Part shown: positions 59,932-64,000 of the stretch, piece by piece
How positions within the stretch are numbered: the first letter of the stretch is position 1
Layout of the letters: each line of letters starts with the position of its first letter
NCBI RefSeq assembly: GCF_018130825.1
Contig: NZ_JAFCJS010000005.1
Location: 496,001 to 560,000 of the forward strand
Direction of reading: 5' to 3'
DNA from: Bradyrhizobium liaoningense
Lineage (GTDB): Bacteria; Pseudomonadota; Alphaproteobacteria; Rhizobiales; Xanthobacteraceae
DNA length: 64,000 nucleotides
Notes under the pieces: generated by a model
Seen by the model: only the letters and a program-made list of their open reading frames with translations
Told to the model about the DNA's origin: nothing
Databases searched by the model: none
Translations under genes and position numbers: made by a program

Positions 59932-60092
59932 GTCGTCCCGGCGCAGGCCGGGACCCATACCGCGTGATCTATCGATTAGCGCAGGTGTCCGTACCGCGTG
60001 AAGATCTGTTCACGACCAGCCTTCGCCAAATCGCTCCCTGTGGTTATGGGTCCCGGCCCCTCGTGCGCAATTGCGCACGAGGCCGGGACGAC
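59932..60092. repeat. GTCGTCCCGGC-type palindromic repeat with GTGCGCAATTGCGCAC core
   Basis: The element runs from GTCGTCCCGGCGCAGG to GGCCGGGACGAC and carries a perfect 20-base palindrome, TCGTGCGCAATTGCGCACGA (60061-60080), plus 'gacccataccgcg'. It belongs to a different repeat family but shares the inner core with the GTCATTCCGG elements. Confidence 0.8.
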
Positions 60093-60102
60093 AAGGGAGT
60101 GT

Positions 60103-61989
60103 TCAGTCGATCATCTCTGCCCCGGTCGCCGCCGCGCCCGGCTTGCTCTCGTCGCGCCAGAACCAGACCGCAACCGTGCCGGAGCGGCCGCGGACCTGCG
60201 TGCGCAGCGGGCCTCTCAACGAGCTGTCGGGGTCGCCGAGGAAGTCGGCCGCATCCAGCAGCGTATCGCTGAGCGCGAGCTGCGCGCCGTTCTGGGCCGC
60301 GACCTCCATCAGCCGGTTCGCGACATTGACGGTGTCGCCCGTCGCGGTGATGTGCTGGTGGCTGCCGCCAAGGCGCGAGGCGACGATCGGGCCGCAATGC
60401 GCGCCGATCTTGAAGCCGAGCTGATCCCCGATTGCGGGCGGCAGTGAAGCGATCCAGCGATCGACGCTGCGATGCAGCTCGATGGCGCATTTGAGCGCGC
60501 GCGCCGCATCGTCGGGCATCGCGCCGGGCAGGCCGAACAGGATCATGGCGCCATCGCCGAGGAAGCCGGTGACGATGCCGCCGCACGCTGTCGCCGCCGT
60601 GTCGATCCGCGCGTGAAACGCATTCAGGATATCCCGCAACGCATCGGGATCGGTCCGTTCGCTGAGCGCGGTGAAGCCCGAGAGATCGATGAAGACGACG
60701 GCCGCATTCTGCCGGACCGGCTTCGCCAGGAAATCGGGATCGCGCGCCAGCCATTCCTGCACCGCCGGCGCCTGGAACTGCGCCAGCGACCTGCTCTTGG
60801 CGGTGAGATATTGGGCCTTGCGGCTTCCCGCCCACAGCTGCACGCCGGCAAAGACCGCAACCGGCGGGACCGTCGCTGCGAGCGTGGTCGCGGCGTTCAG
60901 CCAGACGCCGTGCGTGAAGGCGAACAGGTTGAGCCCGGCCCAGGCGATCATCACCACGGCGGCGGCGACAAGCCCGAGCGCGCTGCGCCGCCAGGCGAGC
61001 AGGCCGACCAGCAGCACCGGCAACAGGATCGCGATGAGCGCATCGGCGATATGAACCTTGCGGTCGCGCATGATGCCGTCGCCGGCGACGAGATGGGTGA
61101 TCGCGGTGGAGATCACTTCGACGCCGGGCATGAGGGAGTCGAACGGCGTCGGATAGAAGTCGCCGCCGCCGGCGACCGAGGCCCCGATCACCACGATCCG
61201 GTTCTCGATTGCCGCGCGATTGAGCGTGCCGTCGAAGATGCTCTGCGCGCTGACGGTGCGGATGGTGCGGCGTGGGCCGTAATAAGTGATCGGCAGCGCG
61301 AAGTCGCTGTCGGTCGGCACGGCGCGATCGCCCAGCATGAGATGGTCCGGCGCGATCGTCAGCGGCTTGTCGAGCGCGCGGGTCGCGACGCGCAAGGGGA
61401 ATGAGAGCTCGACCTTGTCATGGGTCCGGAACAGCATCGGCACCGAAAGCGGCGAGCCGGATTGTCCCGTGGCGACGTTGACGACGCCGACCTCGGCATG
61501 GTCGGCAAATGCCGGCAGCGGCAGCAGGAAGCGCTCAGCTTGCGGCAGGACGGCGAGGGGCCCCTGGCTGCCGAGCGCCACGGTCTCGCTCGCGGACGGG
61601 AAGATCGCCGCGGCCGCGAGCACCATCGGACCGGTGGCGAGCGTACTGGCGAGCGTGGCATCTCCGATCGCGGCGCTGCGGTCGACCAGCAGCAGGTCGA
61701 TGGCGACGACCTTGGGCTTGAACTGCACGATGGTGTCGACGACGCGGGCGAGATCGGCGCGCGGCAGCGGATAGCTGCCGCCGCGTTTCACCACGGTGTC
61801 GTCGATCGCGACGATGGTGACGAGATCGGGCGGTGCCTGCACGCCGCGGACCTGCGTCCGCCAATCCGTCAGCGTCGCCTCGAGGCGATCGAGAAAGCGA
61901 AGATGACCGTTGGCGTGAGCTGCATAGATGCCGGCACCCCACAGCGCGGTGAGGACGAGGGCCACCAGAATCTGAACGCGTCTCGTCAT
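60103..61989 (-). CDS. CHASE2-domain class III adenylate cyclase
   Basis: The 628-residue protein has one N-terminal membrane helix, a large periplasmic CHASE2 sensor domain (about 30-300; 'VTIVAIDDTVVKRGGSYPLPRADLARVVDTI', 'NRIVVIGASVAGGGDFYPTPFDSLMPGVE'), three membrane helices (about 305-395) and a cytoplasmic cyclase domain ('VVFIDLSGFTALSERTDPDAL', 'GFLGDGAMILFGLPG', 'GDTVNVANRLMEVA'). It would turn a periplasmic signal into cAMP. ATG 61989 is preferred over TTG 62001. A FecR-like gene lies 74 bases upstream in the same operon. Confidence 0.93.
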   Translation of the reverse strand: MTRRVQILVALVLTALWGAGIYAAHANGHLRFLDRLEATLTDWRTQVRGVQAPPDLVTIVAIDDTVVKRGGSYPLPRADLARVVDTIVQFKPKVVAIDLLLVDRSAAIGDATLASTLATGPMVLAAAAIFPSASETVALGSQGPLAVLPQAERFLLPLPAFADHAEVGVVNVATGQSGSPLSVPMLFRTHDKVELSFPLRVATRALDKPLTIAPDHLMLGDRAVPTDSDFALPITYYGPRRTIRTVSAQSIFDGTLNRAAIENRIVVIGASVAGGGDFYPTPFDSLMPGVEVISTAITHLVAGDGIMRDRKVHIADALIAILLPVLLVGLLAWRRSALGLVAAAVVMIAWAGLNLFAFTHGVWLNAATTLAATVPPVAVFAGVQLWAGSRKAQYLTAKSRSLAQFQAPAVQEWLARDPDFLAKPVRQNAAVVFIDLSGFTALSERTDPDALRDILNAFHARIDTAATACGGIVTGFLGDGAMILFGLPGAMPDDAARALKCAIELHRSVDRWIASLPPAIGDQLGFKIGAHCGPIVASRLGGSHQHITATGDTVNVANRLMEVAAQNGAQLALSDTLLDAADFLGDPDSSLRGPLRTQVRGRSGTVAVWFWRDESKPGAAATGAEMID

Positions 61990-62063
61990 TACGTCATGCA
62001 ATCTCTTTGTAGCCCGGGCCTTGCTGCGCGGGCCTCAATTCTCGGAGCCTTATTGACCCAGTC

Positions 62064-62585
62064 TTATTGGCCTAGTCTTGCCATCAGCGCGTCGACGCGC
62101 GGCTGGCCCCATGTCTTGACGGTCAATGGACCGGTCGCCTCGACATCGACGCCTTCGCCCGGTCCGAGCACGACGCCGCGTCCGCCGCTCCTGCGGGAGA
62201 CGCCGACGCGGCCGTTGGCGACGAAGACCGCGGTCTTGGCCTCTGCGACATCGACGGCCCATTTGGTGCCGCGCACGGCGGCGATGGCCCGTGGCGTCAG
62301 CACCTTGAAGGGATTGCCGCCGGGCTTTTTGGGCACATCGACCAGCAGCGCTTTGCTGCTCAACTCCACGGAGTCAATATGTCCGTCGCGGTTGGCGTCC
62401 TTTAGTTCAAATCTGGCGCCATTCTCCGCGACAATCGTGATCCCGTTGTCGCAGCGCCAGAGTTGCGTTCCGGCCGCGGATGGCGAGGGCGTGCAACCCG
62501 CGTGGGCCGGCTGCGCGGCCGCGTATTCCATCAACAACAACGACCACGCCAGAGCAATGACTCCGGCGCGTGCGATCCCTTTCAT
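62064..62585 (-). CDS. Secreted FecR-like protein with an EF-hand-type loop
   Basis: The 173-residue protein has a signal peptide (cleavage near AHA|GCT). A FecR-like region is visible ('LTPRAIAAVRGTKWAVDVAEAKTAVFVANGRVGV', 'VVLGPGEGVDVEA'). Before it, residues 63-74 read DANRDGHIDSVE, an exact EF-hand loop pattern. Two cysteines (Cys31, Cys45) may pair. ATG 62585 has GGAGG five bases upstream. It is paired with the CHASE2-cyclase, a combination known in rhizobia; the EF-hand-like loop is an unusual addition. Confidence 0.88.
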   Translation of the reverse strand: MKGIARAGVIALAWSLLLMEYAAAQPAHAGCTPSPSAAGTQLWRCDNGITIVAENGARFELKDANRDGHIDSVELSSKALLVDVPKKPGGNPFKVLTPRAIAAVRGTKWAVDVAEAKTAVFVANGRVGVSRRSGGRGVVLGPGEGVDVEATGPLTVKTWGQPRVDALMARLGQ

Positions 62586-63151
62586 GCCAGCCTCCGTTTG
62601 CGTGCTCGGCACAGTTCAAGGCGATGTTGATACGGTACCGTATCACACGCAGAGGCTGCTGAATAGTGCCGCTTCTCGCAGCTATTTTCTCGCTGCGGCA
62701 TTTTCCAGTTCTGGCGCGATCAACTTTCAGTCAGGGCGCCGTGCCGCGTGAGCGCCAAGCCTCGCCCTCTCATCGCAAGCGGGGGAGAGGCGCGAATGGG
62801 AGATGGCGCGCACCAGCCTCGCGCAATCCTTCCCCGCTATCGTCCGGATATTGAGGACCACGAAAATGACTTGGTTGGTGCGTTTAGAGAGGCAGCCGTA
62901 AGACGTTCGCTGATCGCCCGATCCAGTCGAGAATTATGGTTAACAAACGCGACTAAGTCCGTAGTTCTGCGGGCTTTTTTCTCAGAATGAGACAGCGTTA
63001 ACGAGCTGCCCCACATCTGCCCGAACTTAATCCGCATTTAACTAAAAGTCGCCTTAATGACGCTCCGACCCTCTGCGAGATGCTGTTCCCGGATCGTGAC
63101 CAGCGGCGCTTCGAAGGGGGACTGAGTGACACCGTCCTGGACGCAAGGCGA
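62586..63151. other. Intergenic region between divergent fecR-like and DUF2778-type genes
   Basis: About 566 bases. It holds the 18-base palindrome at 62628-62645. The middle (about 62660-62830) resembles scattered palindromic-repeat debris ('cgccctctcatcgcaagcgg'). Short frames exist on both strands (up to about 80 codons) but lack ribosome sites and family resemblance, so no gene is called. Confidence 0.5.
62628..62645. promoter_or_regulatory. Perfect 18-base palindrome, candidate operator of the fecR-cyclase operon
   Basis: TGATACGGTACCGTATCA is a perfect palindrome 43 bases upstream of the fecR-like ATG. The GATACG/CGTATC half-sites resemble known TetR-family operators, but no TetR gene is adjacent. 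Confidence 0.55.
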
Positions 63152-64000
63152 ATGAGTACGAGTATCGCTGCGCAGAGTAACGCGGCACGGAAGTCCAAAA
63201 ATCCTGGCAAGAATTCTCTTCGGAAGCCTTCCCGGAAAATGACCACGACCAATTGGCTTGGCGCCGCGGCGATCGGCTGCGTCGTGATGGGCGCCGGCTG
63301 GACCATCTACAGCAACGTCTTCGGCGCGAGCGTCTACCCGACCGTCGGCAGCATTGGCTACGACGAGCCCGTGATCAAGCGTGCGCCCAGGGTGGCGCTG
63401 CGCGAGGCCAGCGAGGCCATCAACGAGGCCTTTGCCCTGCTGCCCGACCGGCTGCAGGTTGCAACCCCGATCTCGCGCGAGTTGTTCAACGAGCGCTTTG
63501 CCGCCGCCGCGACGCAGGGCGTGCCGTCGAATGCGGCGAGCGCCGTGCCCGCGCCCCAGGTTGCGGCAGCCAAAGAGGCCCCGAAGCAGAGCGTGATCGC
63601 GAAGGTCGCGGAAGCGCTGAAGCCGGCAGCCAAGAACACTGACAAGACTACCGACAAGACTGCGGACAAGGCCAAGCGTGTTGCGCCCGATGGCCAGATG
63701 CAGCTCGCCTCGGCGGACCCGGCCGAGATCGTGCCGGCGCCCGAGGCAAAGCCGAAGTCGTTCGCCGACCGTGCCAAGGCCGCGGTGATGTCGATCACCG
63801 GGCCGCGCCAGTCGATGGTGGACAAGCTCTGGGGCAAGCGTGAGCCCTCCGGCGGACTGCTCGCCTACGCCTCGGCCGATGCCAGCGTGACGGCGTCCAT
63901 CGCGCCGAAGGAGATGAACCCGATGCTCGGCGGCGCGCCGCCCTATGAGCGCGACACCGCGGTCTACGACATCACCGCCAAGATGGTGTATCTGCCCGAC
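63152..64000 (+). CDS. DUF2778-type membrane-anchored protein, 5' part; 3' end outside window
   Basis: The frame from ATG 63152 is open to the last base, giving 283 codons. The N-terminus is basic (about 28 residues), followed by a single membrane helix (TTNWLGAAAIGCVVMGAGW). A long Ala/Lys/Pro-rich linker follows ('DKTTDKTADKAKR'). The last visible segment, 'PPYERDTAVYDITAKMVYLPD', matches the start of DUF2778, a domain related to L,D-transpeptidase-like cell-wall enzymes (Tlde1 family). The catalytic part lies beyond the window. AAGGCG precedes the ATG. Confidence 0.75.
   Translation, partial: MSTSIAAQSNAARKSKNPGKNSLRKPSRKMTTTNWLGAAAIGCVVMGAGWTIYSNVFGASVYPTVGSIGYDEPVIKRAPRVALREASEAINEAFALLPDRLQVATPISRELFNERFAAAATQGVPSNAASAVPAPQVAAAKEAPKQSVIAKVAEALKPAAKNTDKTTDKTADKAKRVAPDGQMQLASADPAEIVPAPEAKPKSFADRAKAAVMSITGPRQSMVDKLWGKREPSGGLLAYASADASVTASIAPKEMNPMLGGAPPYERDTAVYDITAKMVYLPD

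Noticed and set aside
57097..59958. A 953-codon open frame on the minus strand
   Set aside because: It is antisense to the GT2-GtrA and ArnT-like genes, has the Arg/His/Asp-rich composition typical of mirror frames in high-GC DNA and matches no family.
62748..63037. Two overlapping short frames (about 80 and 66 codons) in the fecR/DUF2778 gap
   Set aside because: Neither has a ribosome site, family resemblance or a consistent codon bias; the region looks like repeat debris.

Overview
The window is a stretch of chromosome from a high-GC alphaproteobacterium that looks like Bradyrhizobium or a close relative in the Nitrobacteraceae. The evidence is strong third-position GC bias, a livHMGF-livK operon, a pcaBDC block, a form-II-like CO dehydrogenase accessory set, and several families of intergenic palindromic repeats of the type scattered through Bradyrhizobium genomes. 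That assignment is inference from gene content and repeats. I recognised no tRNA, rRNA, CRISPR array, insertion sequence, phage gene or replication origin.

Layout. 1-4012: the end of an acyl-CoA synthetase gene, a Tat-exported LVIVD-repeat protein and an orphan ABC sugar-type binding protein. 4100-10070: a CHASE3-PAS histidine kinase, then two tandem caspase-like (C14-type) secreted proteins behind a perfect CRP-type site. 10090-16301: an M20 amidohydrolase, purB, a TetR regulator, a small conserved-looking protein and a NarL-type two-component pair. 16501-20865: a tight run of five genes coding for an ExbB/TolQ/MotA-like channel, a membrane-anchored beta-rich protein, another membrane protein, a metallophosphoesterase and a Ser/Thr kinase fused to a universal-stress domain. 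20870-25092: small proteins, rpe, an EF-hand protein and a P1-family peptidase. 25120-28559: a large MASE4-like hybrid kinase divergent from a stand-alone receiver. 28639-33747: the branched-chain amino acid ABC transporter. 34041-37688: a Gln/Gly-rich peptide, a membrane protein and the protocatechuate genes pcaB, pcaD and pcaC. 37859-44763: coxG, coxS, coxM, a MoxR ATPase, CoxE, two XdhC-type genes and a molybdopterin/nucleotidyltransferase fusion; coxL is not present. 44977-48285: small secreted and metabolic proteins, a zinc alcohol dehydrogenase and an ArsR-AHSA1-GFA operon. 48394-51957: a self-regulated-looking TetR/HlyD/ABC-2 efflux operon. 52067-59922: a class III cyclase, PhzF, DUF488/DUF72, small secreted proteins and two cell-envelope glycosyltransferases. 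60103-62585: a FecR-like protein and a CHASE2-cyclase. 63152-64000: the start of a DUF2778-type protein that runs off the window.

How the parts connect. Two class III nucleotide cyclases and a textbook CRP half-site pair upstream of the caspase-like genes suggest a cAMP input to that locus. The pca block, the liv transporter and the acyl-CoA synthetase fit catabolism of plant-derived compounds. The cox-type accessory genes would mature a molybdenum hydroxylase whose large subunit must lie elsewhere or have been lost. The most promising uncharacterised system is the energised-channel, kinase and phosphoesterase cluster at 16501-20865. The FecR-like protein with an EF-hand-type loop next to the CHASE2-cyclase, and the tandem caspase-like pair, also deserve attention.
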